From positions 248,001-312,000 of the forward strand of contig DATMRW010000030.1 of assembly GCA_035565775.1 (NCBI GenBank): a stretch of 64,000 nt of DNA. Direction: 5' to 3'. Both the position numbers and the translations under genes were made by a program. The first letter of the stretch is position 1; the number at the start of each line of letters is the position of its first letter. Positions 1 to 8,122 of the stretch are shown here, in pieces. A model generated the notes under the pieces. That model searched no databases, was not told the origin of the DNA, and was given only the letters and a program-made list of their open reading frames with translations. The DNA comes from PRO6 sp035565775. Its GTDB lineage: Bacteria > Pseudomonadota > Alphaproteobacteria > Rhizobiales > Xanthobacteraceae.

Positions 1-461
1 GCGAAGATCTGGGCGGAAGAGCCCTCCTCCGTCTGGCGAAGCGTCGCCACGCCCCGACCTCACCGCGCGCCCTGCCCTCGATGACCAGACAGCCGCAGCG
101 CTGGCAGGCGTACAGGTCGAGGACGAGCCCTGGTGCCGGACGCCATCGGGGCCACCAGCGCCTTTTCCTGGCAGAGCTTGCGATACTACTCGGCCTCCGC
201 GGAGCGCGCGGATAGCTGCCGTCGCCCTCGACCGTTCTGGGTCGAACCAGCGGTCACCGATTCCGCACCAGAAGGCGACCATCAGGCGTGACCGTCTCGG
301 CGCCGAAGAGCGGACAAAAACATCATCGCCCCGCTGATGTTCGCGAAACCGCAGGGGCTCTTGAAACGGTGAAACTGGCCACTATCTCCGACTTGCGAGG
401 CTGGAAACACCAGCTATCGCATTGTTACTGCAAATAAAAATGATAAGCAGGAGAAAGTGTC
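1..461. other. No recognisable gene
   Basis: No open frame here has a convincing start, ribosome binding site or family match. On the minus strand a short stretch near 60-125 reads as a Cys-rich segment (CQRCGC) that could be an eroded zinc-ribbon piece, but it is interrupted on both sides. I regard this as degraded or non-coding DNA at the edge of the accessory region. Confidence 0.4.
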
Positions 462-707
462 ATGGTATTCAGACCATTCCGCGATCCCTTGCTGGCGAAG
501 ATCGATGCGACCAGCCAATACGTCGTTCGAGGTGCCTGGGAGGCTCTTGAGTTTCTCCAGAAATATTGGAGAGGGCCACGCGATGGGGCCTATCAGCGAG
601 CCCTGCACATCGCTCGAGACGCTGTTGATGGTTTCATCCCGGCCGAGCGGGCCCGCAGCGCTCTAAAGCGGCTGCTCGCTGCTGGGAAACAGCTCGTTCG
701 CCAATAA
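462..707 (+). CDS. DUF982 family small protein
   Basis: An 81-residue protein with the DUF982 pattern: a WRGPRDGAYQRALHIA core (residues about 37-52) followed by an alanine/arginine-rich helix. DUF982 proteins are small cytoplasmic proteins, common in Rhizobiales and often present in many copies; their function is unknown. A purine-rich stretch (AGCAGGAGAAAG) precedes the ATG at good distance. A second small gene follows 24 bases downstream in the same direction, so the two may be co-transcribed. The family is assigned by pattern recall, not by a search. Confidence 0.7.
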   Translation: MVFRPFRDPLLAKIDATSQYVVRGAWEALEFLQKYWRGPRDGAYQRALHIARDAVDGFIPAERARSALKRLLAAGKQLVRQ

Positions 708-731
708 TCCTCCTCAAAGGCAGATATCGTC

Positions 732-947
732 ATGGGGTTGACGATGTACGAAGACGTGAATTCGAAGATCAAAACTCACCAAGCCAGCATTGACCACTAC
801 TGTAGCCTATTGGCGACCGAGCTCACGCAAGAGGAGCGCGAATTTGTCCATCGAAGGATCATGGCGGAGCGGCTTGAAGTCGACCGCCTCCTGAACTCAA
901 TGCGACCTAAGACCAGAGAAGTGCACTCAGCTCGACAAGTCGCGTGA
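732..947 (+). CDS. Small hypothetical protein
   Basis: A 71-residue charged, probably helical and cytoplasmic protein with no signal peptide or membrane segment. The residue pattern (TQEEREFVHRRIMAERLEVDRL) suggests a coiled or helical bundle. It follows the DUF982 gene closely on the same strand. The start could instead be the internal ATG at 747, since an AAAGG-like purine run lies upstream of 732. I do not recognise a family; small proteins of this type are frequent beside stress genes in Bradyrhizobium-like genomes. Confidence 0.45.
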   Translation: MGLTMYEDVNSKIKTHQASIDHYCSLLATELTQEEREFVHRRIMAERLEVDRLLNSMRPKTREVHSARQVA

Positions 948-1080
948 CAATCACCTTCGGGGCGCAGCCACTGCGCCCCACTATCTTTGCATCTAGCGTG
1001 TCCGCGCCTACGTGTCTGCTGGTGCCATTCGCTGGCGGATGTTCGTCGCCTTCTTTTAAAGCCTGGGCCAGGCGTCATGT

Positions 1081-1263
1081 TCAGCAAACGGCTATCATGA
1101 TGCAAAAGGTGCTCAACGCAGCTCCGGCACCGAAGCCTACCACCATGAAAATGACGGCACCGACTATTGCGACAAGCAGTGTCGCAGCAAACAGAAACGC
1201 AATGAACCTGATCACACCACCCAAGTTACTCATTCGCCAAGCCCAATGGTACAGCAGCTCCAT
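1081..1263 (-). CDS. Small putative membrane protein
   Basis: A 60-residue frame with one or two hydrophobic helices: residues about 17-42 are almost entirely Ile/Val/Ala/Phe/Leu, with further hydrophobic residues to the C-terminus. Its hydrophobic profile and Trp-rich N-terminus (WAWRMSN) fit a small inner-membrane protein. A second in-frame Met lies at residue 11 (1233). No family is recognised and the Shine-Dalgarno signal is weak, so this is a tentative gene; the alternative is a chance hydrophobic frame. Confidence 0.3.
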   Translation of the reverse strand: MELLYHWAWRMSNLGGVIRFIAFLFAATLLVAIVGAVIFMVVGFGAGAALSTFCIMIAVC

Positions 1264-1353
1264 AAAATGATCGCGGAGGTCACGACGATCTGCTCGCGGA
1301 ACGGATCCTGCTCCGCAACCATCAACGGCTGCCGGCTTCCCGGCCGTGGCTTG

Positions 1354-1785
1354 CTAGGTTAGCGGCGGCCCGACAAATGCGACACCGAATTCCTTGCAGG
1401 CGGTCTCCAGCGCCGCAATCTGCTCGGGTGTCCGAGGACCCGACTTTTCAGGCAACCCTTCGCCTTCCGCCGGCCTGCCGACCGACCGTACAAGCCGCTC
1501 GAAGTCGCGGCCACCAGTGATGGTCAGAAACCGGGCGGTCTCAGACTCGACACGATACGTGTGGGGCTTGCCGCGTTGGGCTATTAGAATGTCACCGGAT
1601 TTTCCGACGCTTTCCTTTCCGTCGACATGGACCAAGCATTCGCCCTCAAGGATATGAAATATCTCATCCTCAGCTTCATGAGTATGCAGCGGAGGAGAAT
1701 CTCCTTGGCGCGCGAGGTGCTCCAGAACAGAAATGTTATTTGATCCGTCTTCAAAGCTGACGCGGATCGTCACGGAAGTATCCAA
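1354..1785 (-). CDS. Cupin-domain protein
   Basis: A 143-residue single-domain cupin. Cupin motif 1 is visible: G28, H34-T-H36, E41 and G48 match G(X)5HXH(X)3-4E(X)6G. Motif 2 is marked by a PHTYRV segment near residue 80. Such proteins are small beta-barrels with a metal held by His/Glu; relatives include quercetin-dioxygenase-like and sugar-binding cupins, so the substrate cannot be named. It stands alone among small stress-type genes, with no co-directional neighbour. The start is the only good Met and gives a normal length. Confidence 0.75.
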   Translation of the reverse strand: MDTSVTIRVSFEDGSNNISVLEHLARQGDSPPLHTHEAEDEIFHILEGECLVHVDGKESVGKSGDILIAQRGKPHTYRVESETARFLTITGGRDFERLVRSVGRPAEGEGLPEKSGPRTPEQIAALETACKEFGVAFVGPPLT

Positions 1786-1955
1786 AAACCAACTCTACGG
1801 TTCATCTAAGCGATCCCCCTAAGAAGTTCTCGTTTTGACGATGCCGCGTCGCAACATCAGTTCTCCTTGGCGCCCCGCGCCCCCTTGCGCTTACCGCGGC
1901 GTTCGCATGCTTTGCCGTCCAGCAATTTTGCGCCTCAAACGGTTAGCACACAAGG

Positions 1956-2283
1956 ATGATACCTAGAATCAGCGATCATGCAGCGAATGAAAGAACATTC
2001 CTGGCACTAGTTCGAACAGCTATAGCTACAATCGCATTTTGGTTTGTGATTGATAAGTTCAACCTTTTCTTGAGAAGCCTGGCGAGCGATCGGCCGCTCT
2101 GATGGTACGGCGCGCATCTTTCTTGGCATCCTGTTGATCGCGATCGCAGCATGGCGCTTTGTGCGAACGCGCCGTTTGTTTGAATCGGTAGAGACCCACC
2201 AAGCGACAAGCATCCGCGCCGAGCTTGTGCTGTCGCTGATCCTGATCGCGGCCGCGCGGGGTGCCTGCGTTGCGCTCTGCTGA
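1956..2283 (+). pseudogene. DUF202 (YidH-like) membrane protein, frameshifted
   Basis: Two frames together make one DUF202-type inner-membrane protein. Frame one starts at ATG 1956 and reads [20 protein letters not shown], the usual first helix of the family, then stops at TGA 2100-2102. The second part, from about 2107 to TGA 2281-2283 and one frame over, reads ARIFLGILLIAIAAWRF and then a hydrophobic helix, matching helices two and three. A single extra base around 2085-2105 explains the break. Both halves are too short for routine gene calling. A sequencing error is the alternative explanation. Confidence 0.7.
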
Positions 2284-2413
2284 ACGCCGCCCAAATCATT
2301 GCAGCGGCTCTCGCGGCATTTGCCTCAGGCCTCTGAGCAGAGGCCTCCTCCGGAGGAACCATCATCGCTTGATTCTGTTGGTTCGATACAACAAGGATGA
2401 ATGGAGTGACATC

Positions 2414-2779
2414 ATGGCGACAGACGGTAGAGAAACTGTGGGTCTCATCGGAAGCGACAAGGTTGAAGGAACTGCAGTTTATGGAGCTGACGGCGCTAAG
2501 ATTGGTTCGATCGAACGCGTGATGCTGGGCAAACGAGATGGCCGGGTGGCTTACGCCGTTTTGAGTTTTGGTGGCTTTCTTGGAATTGGTGATGATCACT
2601 ATCCGCTGCCGTGGGACCAGCTCACCTACAACGCGGAGCTTGGGGGCTATCAAGTGGCCATTACCGAAAATCAGTTGGAAACCGCGCCCAAATACACCGG
2701 AAGCTCCTGGGACTGGGAGGATCGTGAACGCGCGCGCCAAGTGAACGAGTATTACAGCAGCACGTGGGTCGGATACTGA
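2414..2779 (+). CDS. PRC-barrel domain protein
   Basis: A 121-residue cytoplasmic protein. Residues about 8-70 form a PRC-barrel: an IGSDKVEGTAVYGADGAKIG start, then a strand with VAYAVLSFGGFLGIGDDHYP and a WDQL turn. The C-terminus (DWEDRERARQVNEYY) is charged. Small stand-alone PRC-barrel proteins of this type are common in stress-related accessory regions of Rhizobiales; the fold binds protein or RNA partners, but a specific role is unknown. The ATG at 2414 was chosen because the preceding purines (AAGGATGAATGGAGTG) can act as a ribosome binding site and the product has normal length. Confidence 0.8.
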   Translation: MATDGRETVGLIGSDKVEGTAVYGADGAKIGSIERVMLGKRDGRVAYAVLSFGGFLGIGDDHYPLPWDQLTYNAELGGYQVAITENQLETAPKYTGSSWDWEDRERARQVNEYYSSTWVGY

Positions 2780-2924
2780 CCTTAACGAACCACGCGAGTT
2801 TAGAACAACGCACAGCCATCTTCTTCGGAAAGCCGTCGAGATTCTTGGTATCGACTGCGGGCCGAATATTTCTTCCCACAACATCGGCCACCTTTTAATA
2901 AGCGAAACGGTGTAGGCCCCAAAA

Positions 2925-2968
2925 GACACCGCGGGACCGGACAGAGCGAAACTTCCGCCCGCGGTGTC
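2925..2968. repeat. 11-bp perfect inverted repeat, 22-nt loop
   Basis: GACACCGCGGG at 2925-2935 is the exact reverse complement of CCCGCGGTGTC at 2958-2968. It lies 146 bases past the PRC-barrel stop. There is no T-run after either arm, so a simple intrinsic terminator is not supported; an RNA hairpin or protein-binding dyad is possible. Confidence 0.7.
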
Positions 2969-3182
2969 GGGATTAATATCCCTGTCGTGAGAGTCCTCGG
3001 CCGAACCCTGTTTTAGCGCCAGCGCGACTGCGTCATCGACGCGCCCACGCCTCCCGGCACTGTTGCATGCGACGTTCTACGGTGTGCGGATTTTCCAATC
3101 TCTTTTATGCGATCGTCGACGGCCGGGGCGGATGCGTTCGAGGCCTCTCCTCGAGTTCATCGACACCGAGCCTGGTTGAAGC

Positions 3183-3290
3183 AACCAATCGCACTTTTCG
3201 CGAGAACGGACTCCGTCATTAACGGCTTCGGGACCGTGTGTGAAGGCTGTCGCCCGTTGCGGCTGGCTCTGGTGTTCAGTGCGATTGGTT
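3183..3290. repeat. 13-bp perfect inverted repeat bounding a 108-bp unit
   Basis: AACCAATCGCACT at 3183-3195 is the exact reverse complement of AGTGCGATTGGTT at 3278-3290. The enclosed 82 bases contain no gene. The size and terminal repeats are like a miniature inverted-repeat element, or a long hairpin RNA; no target-site duplication is obvious. Confidence 0.6.
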
Positions 3291-3393
3291 AGAGCGGACA
3301 CCGTTGGATGCGACGTCGACACAACCCATCCGTCGCCTCTGAAGCACGGAAGCAAATGACACACGCCCCGTATGACCCGACCTCCCCTCTCAG

Positions 3394-3930
3394 CTAGCTG
3401 CCATCGCGCGAAAACATTTTTGCGGATTGCTTGATGGCCTGCATCGCTGCTTTCGGCCCCTTCCAGCCGAGAATGCTTAGCTTCTTGTCTTCGAGCTCGT
3501 CAGTTGCGATAAAAAACTTTTCAAGCTCTTCCTGCATCGGTTTGGTCAAATCACGCACGTCTGCCAAAGCACGTTCCGCGTGCGAGCGCCGCGGCACAGC
3601 AAACAAGCGGTCATTCCGCTCGGATTTGCGTTTGCTCTTTTGCTCGATCTGGAGCACCCCGATGACGCGGCAAGCCAGAACTAGGCCCGGAAACGTCGCC
3701 GCATCATGGATCACCATGACATCGAGCGGGTCGCCATCGTCGGCCTTGGTCGATGGCACGAACCCCCAGTCGTGCGGGTAGGTCAAGCCGGTCAGCAAGG
3801 ACTTGCTGAACCCAAACGTTTCAAGCGTCGGATTGTAAGCAAATTTGGCCCGGCTGCCACGGGGTGTTTCGACAACAACGTGCAGCCCTCCGTCCTCCGT
3901 GAAAGTCGGCAGGTTGATGAGATTCGACAT
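3394..3930 (-). CDS. ppa: Inorganic pyrophosphatase, family I
   Basis: Hydrolyses pyrophosphate to two phosphates in the cytoplasm. The 178-residue product carries the family I signature DGDPLDVMV, an ETPRGSRAKFAY segment corresponding to the Glu/Lys substrate-binding strand, and YPHDWGFVP in place of the usual YPxxYGF. The sequence is clearly diverged from housekeeping bacterial Ppa, so it may be a second, accessory enzyme. The ATG at 3930 was chosen over an upstream one at 4059 because GAGG precedes it and the longer N-terminus is Arg-rich and unlike the family. No operon partner is seen. Confidence 0.8.
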   Translation of the reverse strand: MSNLINLPTFTEDGGLHVVVETPRGSRAKFAYNPTLETFGFSKSLLTGLTYPHDWGFVPSTKADDGDPLDVMVIHDAATFPGLVLACRVIGVLQIEQKSKRKSERNDRLFAVPRRSHAERALADVRDLTKPMQEELEKFFIATDELEDKKLSILGWKGPKAAMQAIKQSAKMFSRDGS

Positions 3931-4525
3931 ACGCTGCCTCGCAAAGCGAGATCGAATGGGCCCGTCACCGGTGGACCATCGATTCCGGTCGGAACTTAAG
4001 CGTAAACGCACAGACACTTTCAGCCGTTCCAAACAGCAATAGCGGTCAATAACGGTCACCGCAGCTCTGAGGCGGCCCCGTCGACCGGCGCCCCGTAGTC
4101 AATTCGGGCGGCGCGTCGCATTATTTTTTGCTCGATGGAGCCGCAGGCAGATTAGTTCCCGGAGGCCATCGCAACTCCCCGGGGATCAAGTGGTCAGAAG
4201 CATTCGGGACGACGTTCGGTGGCTTGCTGCCGATCGGCCGGCTGCACGGTCATCAGGGCTTTAAGCAACCTTTGGCTACTGAGGAAACGACCGTTACTTA
4301 CAGCTGTCTTATAAGACTCTGTCACGCAGAAAGGCACAACTTCGGAAAGGCCAAGCGAACCTCTGATTGCATGCGGATAGTCTCGGCCTCCTAGCCTTCG
4401 ATCGATTGACTTGGCTTCGAGAAGAGCGTTGGATTTAGTGGGCATAAGCACTGGCGAAGCGCTTGCCGCTCCCGCGTTCGATCAGCGGCGAAACGATTGA
4501 ATTTTCAGGAGGTGGCTGAAGCTTT
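3931..4525. other. Non-coding gap before tRNA-Gln
   Basis: Open frames on both strands here are short, lack ribosome binding sites and resemble no family. I see no integrase and no obvious repeat of the tRNA 3' end. Confidence 0.45.
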
Positions 4526-4599
4526 TGGCTGGGGGACTAGGATTCGAACCTAGACAGGCAGAGTCAGAGTCTGCAGTCCTACCATTAGACGATCCCCCA
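4526..4599 (-). tRNA. tRNA-Gln (anticodon CTG)
   Basis: The reverse complement folds as a full cloverleaf: acceptor TGGGGGA pairs with TCCCCCA, followed by G and an encoded CCA (4526-4528). The D arm is GTC/GAC. The anticodon stem is GCAGA/TCTGC around the loop CTCTGAC, giving anticodon CTG, which reads CAG (Gln). The T arm is CTAGG TTCGAAT CCTAG. The gene is 74 nt including CCA. Its 3' end faces the sparse region 1-4500, an arrangement common where integrative elements insert. Confidence 0.95.
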
Positions 4600-4960
4600 A
4601 GCAAAACAGCGGCCGAACGGCCACCTAGATTTGCCCGGACGGGGCCTCAGCAACCCCGTGGCGGCGCTTCTAGCCCATCACCGACCGAACGTGCAAGAGC
4701 CTCAATGCGATAAGTTGACCCGTATCGCCAGAAACTTGGCCGATCTTGCCGAAACAGGCGGTTTTGGTGCAGTTCTGCGGAATAAACGGACACAGAAATT
4801 CCGCCAGAGCCGCGCAATCGCGGTGTGGGCGGCGCAATTGTGACCACGCGGGGCGCTCAAAGGCGCCGGCGATTCGTGTGCATCAGGGCATAATCGGGTT
4901 CCGCGCCCCGCGATTTCCGAATCGCAGCGCGCGTTCCCGGCGAAGGCGACCGCCGCCCGA
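4600..4960. other. Intergenic, nothing recognised
   Basis: This lies between the tRNA 5' end and the aldehyde dehydrogenase stop. I see no gene; it must hold the tRNA promoter, but no clear -35/-10 pair stands out. Confidence 0.4.
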
Positions 4961-6499
4961 CTACAGCCCGATCTTCGGCGGATTGTGCCGATCGAGGCCG
5001 ATGGCGATGTTTTTCTGCTCCATGAAGAACTCGAACGAGAAATCGCCGCCGTCGCGGCCGATGCCGCTCGACTTCATGCCGCCAAACGGCGTCGGCAGAT
5101 GGCGGACATTCTCGGAGTTGACCCACACCATCCCCGCCTCGACGCCCTGCGCGACGCGGTGCGCGCGGCCGACATCGCCCGTCCAGATATAGGCGGCAAG
5201 GCCATAGCGGACGTCGTTTGCAATGCGCAGCGCGTCGGCCTCGTCCTCGAACGGGATCACCGTCAGCACCGGGCCAAAAATCTCCTCCTGCGCAATCCGC
5301 ATCGCATTGGACGCGCCGGCGAACAATGTCGGCGCGACAAAGTTGCCCTTGCCCTCGCACGCCCGGCCGCCGCCCGTGAGGACCTCAGCGCCGTCGGCGC
5401 GCGCATGGCCGGTGTAGCTGAGCACCTTGTCGACATGGCGCGCATGGATGAGCGGCCCGATCTCGGTTGCCGGATCGAGCGGATGGCCGACCCGGATCCG
5501 TTCCACCCGCTCCTTCAGTTCGCCGACGAATTTGTCATAGATCGAGCGCTGGATCAGGGCGCGGCTCGACGACGTGCAGCGCTGGCCGTTGAGGCTGTAG
5601 ATCATGAACAGGACGGCATCGCGCGCCCGGCCAAGATCGGCGTCGTCGAACACGATCACCGGGTTCTTGCCGCCGAGCTCGAAGTGGACGCGCTTCAGCG
5701 TCGGCGCGCCCTGGGCCATGATGTGGCTGCCGGTGACGGACTCACCGACGAAGGCGATCGCCTTGATCGCCGGGTGCTCGGTCAGCGCCTTGCCCGCCGT
5801 TTCGCCAAAACCGTGGACGAGATTGACGATGCCCTTCGGCAGGCCCGCCGCCTCGAACACCTCGCTCATGATTTCGCTGAGCAGCACCGCCGACAGCGGG
5901 CTCCATTCCGCCGGCTTGTGGACGATGGTGCAGCCCGCCGCGAGCGCCGGTGCGATCTTCCACGTCGAGAGCATGAACGGCGTGTTCCACGGCGTGATGA
6001 TCCCCACCGGGCCGATCGGCTGGCGCATGGTGTAGTTGAGGTGGGTTTCGGTCGGCAGCGACTGGCCGTCCGGCGCGCCGGGCGCGCGATCGGCATAGAA
6101 GCGGAAGTTTTCCGCGCCGCGCAGCGCGGCCTTGGCCATGTAGCGGATCGCCTGCCCGCTATCGACGCTCTCGATCAGGGCGATCTCGTCCGCACGCGCC
6201 TCGATCTTGTCGGCGATGGCATGCAGCAGCGCCCGCCGCTTTTCGCCCGGCACGTTGCGCCATGTCTGGAACGCCGCCTCGGCGGCCTGCGCGGCGCGGT
6301 CGATTTCCGCGGGCCCGCCTGCCGCGACCTTGCACAACACCGAGTTGTCGCTGGGATCGAGATTGTCGAAGCTCGCCGCGCTGCCGATTTCCTCGCCGGC
6401 GATCCGGTGGGGCACGACGCCGGCCTTGAAGCGGGCGAGATAGTCCGTGGCCTTGCGGAGATTTTGGCTCAAGGCGTCGTTGCCGAAAGGCTGGTTCAT
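4961..6499 (-). CDS. Aldehyde dehydrogenase (HpaE/betaine-aldehyde type)
   Basis: A 512-residue NAD(P)-dependent aldehyde dehydrogenase oxidising an aldehyde to the acid in the cytoplasm. Catalytic residues are visible: the oxyanion Asn in TPWNTPF (about N172), general base E274 in FELGGKNP and nucleophile C308 in NGQRCTSS. Overall sequence is closest in memory to 5-carboxymethyl-2-hydroxymuconate semialdehyde and betaine-aldehyde dehydrogenases, but no hpa or bet genes are nearby, so the substrate is open. ATG 6499 was chosen for the strong GAGGAGG just upstream. A TTAAC-GT-GTTAA dyad in the leader suggests repressor control. Confidence 0.85.
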   Translation of the reverse strand: MNQPFGNDALSQNLRKATDYLARFKAGVVPHRIAGEEIGSAASFDNLDPSDNSVLCKVAAGGPAEIDRAAQAAEAAFQTWRNVPGEKRRALLHAIADKIEARADEIALIESVDSGQAIRYMAKAALRGAENFRFYADRAPGAPDGQSLPTETHLNYTMRQPIGPVGIITPWNTPFMLSTWKIAPALAAGCTIVHKPAEWSPLSAVLLSEIMSEVFEAAGLPKGIVNLVHGFGETAGKALTEHPAIKAIAFVGESVTGSHIMAQGAPTLKRVHFELGGKNPVIVFDDADLGRARDAVLFMIYSLNGQRCTSSSRALIQRSIYDKFVGELKERVERIRVGHPLDPATEIGPLIHARHVDKVLSYTGHARADGAEVLTGGGRACEGKGNFVAPTLFAGASNAMRIAQEEIFGPVLTVIPFEDEADALRIANDVRYGLAAYIWTGDVGRAHRVAQGVEAGMVWVNSENVRHLPTPFGGMKSSGIGRDGGDFSFEFFMEQKNIAIGLDRHNPPKIGL

Positions 6500-6583
6500 T
6501 TCGCCCTCCTCTGGCGGATTGCCTCCATGGGCGATCGCCGACAATCGATGGGCGGCGCGCGCGCCGCCGTGCTGGCGAAATAC

Positions 6584-6595
6584 TTAACGTGTTAA
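6584..6595. promoter_or_regulatory. Candidate operator dyad upstream of the aldehyde dehydrogenase
   Basis: TTAAC-GT-GTTAA at 6584-6595 is an inverted repeat with 5-bp arms in an AT-rich patch about 85 bases upstream of the start codon. The form resembles sites of MarR- or TetR-type repressors, but no regulator gene is adjacent. Confidence 0.35.
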
Positions 6596-6636
6596 TTATA
6601 TCGTGGCAAGGCACGCCGAGACGCGATAGGCCGGGC

Positions 6637-7713
6637 CTAGCGCCAGTGGCGGAACAGGTTCTTGAGTGAGCCTTCCATCAGAAAGGCGATGCCGAGGCGC
6701 GCGCCGACCATGAAACCGGCGATGGCGATCGGCCAGGACAGCGCCATCATCGACCCCGCCGAAATCCCCTGCCCGATGGTGCAGCCGCCCGCCAAAATGC
6801 CGCCAAAGCCCATCAGCACCGCGCCGGCGAGGTGCCGCCGCATCTCATACGGATCGTCGAACGCCTCCCAGCGAAATTCGCGGTCGTACAAAGCCGAGGC
6901 AAACGCACCCGCGACGACGCCAAAAATGGTGCCGATGCCAAAATCGACCAGCCCTGCCGGTGTCGTGAGCACGGCATAGAGTGCGCGGCCGACCGGCGAG
7001 ACGAAGGTGAGGCTTTGCGACTTCTGCACGATCTCGAATTCATCGAAGGCAACGCCGGTCGCCCACCAGCCGAGCACGACGCCGAGCCCGAGCACCATGC
7101 CCGCGGCCAGGAGGCGCGGCGAGCGGCGCAGGCGCGCATCCGCGGCCACCACAGCGATCATGACAGCGCAGCCGGCAACCGCGATCGGCAGCCGCAGGTC
7201 ACCGATCCCGGCCCATTCCAGAACCGACGGCAGGTCGCCCTGCCCCCCGCCCGGAACGGGGACCGCGATGGCCTCGATCATGTCGATCCTGACCACAGCC
7301 AGCATGCCGCGCAGCGTCGCATAGGCGACAGCGCCGAACACGATCATCACGACAAGGCTGCGCAGATCGCCCGCGCCGAGCCGCACCAAGGAGCCAAAGC
7401 TACAGGTGCCGACCAGCGCCATGCCGATGCCGAACAACGTGCTGCCGATCACGATGGAAAACCACGGCAGCATGGTCGGCACATAGGTCGAGAAGGCAGG
7501 CGAAAGAAATCCGAACGCGACGAGAAACTGGGTGCCGAGCAAGGCAATGCCGAGCGCGAGGCCAAAAATCCGGAGCCGCCGGGTGTCGCCGCCCATCCAT
7601 GCGTCTTCGATCGCGCCGAACGAACACAGCCGCGCGCGCCGCACGGTGAAGCCGCTGACGAACCCGATCGCGGCGCCGACCGCCGCCACGGCCAAGGGCG
7701 AAAGCGGCTCCAT
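6637..7713 (-). CDS. soxT: YeeE/YedE (SoxT/TsuA-like) sulfur-compound transporter
   Basis: A 358-residue inner-membrane protein with about nine hydrophobic helices and the two YeeE/YedE half-repeats: the first has RARLCSFGAIEDAW and the second has GGCTIGQGISAGSM. Conserved cysteines lie in both (LCSFG, TCSFG, GGCTIG); in this family they handle thiosulfate or a sulfur atom during uptake. It is the last gene of soxS-soxR-soxT. An upstream ATG at 7764 would overlap soxR by 20 bases; 7713 is preferred because MEPLSP begins the usual N-terminus, although neither start has a strong ribosome binding site. Likely controlled by the adjacent SoxR. Confidence 0.75.
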   Translation of the reverse strand: MEPLSPLAVAAVGAAIGFVSGFTVRRARLCSFGAIEDAWMGGDTRRLRIFGLALGIALLGTQFLVAFGFLSPAFSTYVPTMLPWFSIVIGSTLFGIGMALVGTCSFGSLVRLGAGDLRSLVVMIVFGAVAYATLRGMLAVVRIDMIEAIAVPVPGGGQGDLPSVLEWAGIGDLRLPIAVAGCAVMIAVVAADARLRRSPRLLAAGMVLGLGVVLGWWATGVAFDEFEIVQKSQSLTFVSPVGRALYAVLTTPAGLVDFGIGTIFGVVAGAFASALYDREFRWEAFDDPYEMRRHLAGAVLMGFGGILAGGCTIGQGISAGSMMALSWPIAIAGFMVGARLGIAFLMEGSLKNLFRHWR

Positions 7714-7744
7714 GGCTATCCGGCCAAAAGACGACGACCGGGCG

Positions 7745-8122
7745 TCATCGCCGCTCGCCCTCATCGGGATTGCGGCAGAAGATGTCGTAGATCACGCTGA
7801 TCATGCGGCGCACGTCGTCGGTCGCGAGGCTGTAATAGATCGCCTTGCCGTCGCGCCGCGTCGTCACGAGCTGGTCGAGCCGCAGCCGCGCGAGCTGCTG
7901 CGACACCATCGGCTGGCGCAGCGACAGGATGTTTTCAAGCTCCGTCACCGTGCGCTCGCGCTCGGCGAGAAGACACAGCAGCAGCAGCCGGTTTTCGTGC
8001 GACAGCGCCTTCAGAAAGTCACTGGCCTTGCGCGCCTTGCGCATGAACTGGTCAAGCTCCGGCGAAAACTCCGCGCCGTCGCGCATTTCATTTTCGAGAG
8101 CCTTGGACACAATTGCAGTCAT
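7745..8122 (-). CDS. soxR: ArsR-family sulfur-oxidation repressor SoxR
   Basis: A 125-residue winged-helix ArsR protein. The recognition region reads LRQPMVSQQLARLR (residues about 68-81) and the wing RRDGKAIYYSL. Two cysteines, C50 in LLLLC and C116 in IFCRN, sit at the positions used by SqrR/BigR-type sensors to form a polysulfide bridge, so it probably derepresses sox genes when persulfides are present. Its ATG overlaps the soxS stop by 4 bases (translational coupling). It is unrelated to the redox regulator SoxR of E. coli. Likely targets are the divergent soxS/soxV and soxA/soxY promoters. Confidence 0.85.
   Translation of the reverse strand: MTAIVSKALENEMRDGAEFSPELDQFMRKARKASDFLKALSHENRLLLLCLLAERERTVTELENILSLRQPMVSQQLARLRLDQLVTTRRDGKAIYYSLATDDVRRMISVIYDIFCRNPDEGERR

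Larger units (their letters stand above)
2780..3393. other. Long non-coding stretch with inverted repeats
   Basis: No frame here has family resemblance or a convincing start. The stretch holds two strong inverted repeats, listed separately (2925-2968 and 3183-3290), and otherwise looks like eroded intergenic DNA. Confidence 0.5.

Noticed and set aside
1976..2929. Minus-strand frame of 317 codons
   Set aside because: It overlaps the DUF202 remnant and the PRC-barrel gene, both with family motifs on the plus strand.
3077..3364. Short open frames in the gap before the pyrophosphatase
   Set aside because: No family, start signal or conservation; the region contains inverted repeats.
4128..4451. 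Overlapping short frames on both strands near the tRNA
   Set aside because: Neither has a ribosome binding site or recognisable domain.
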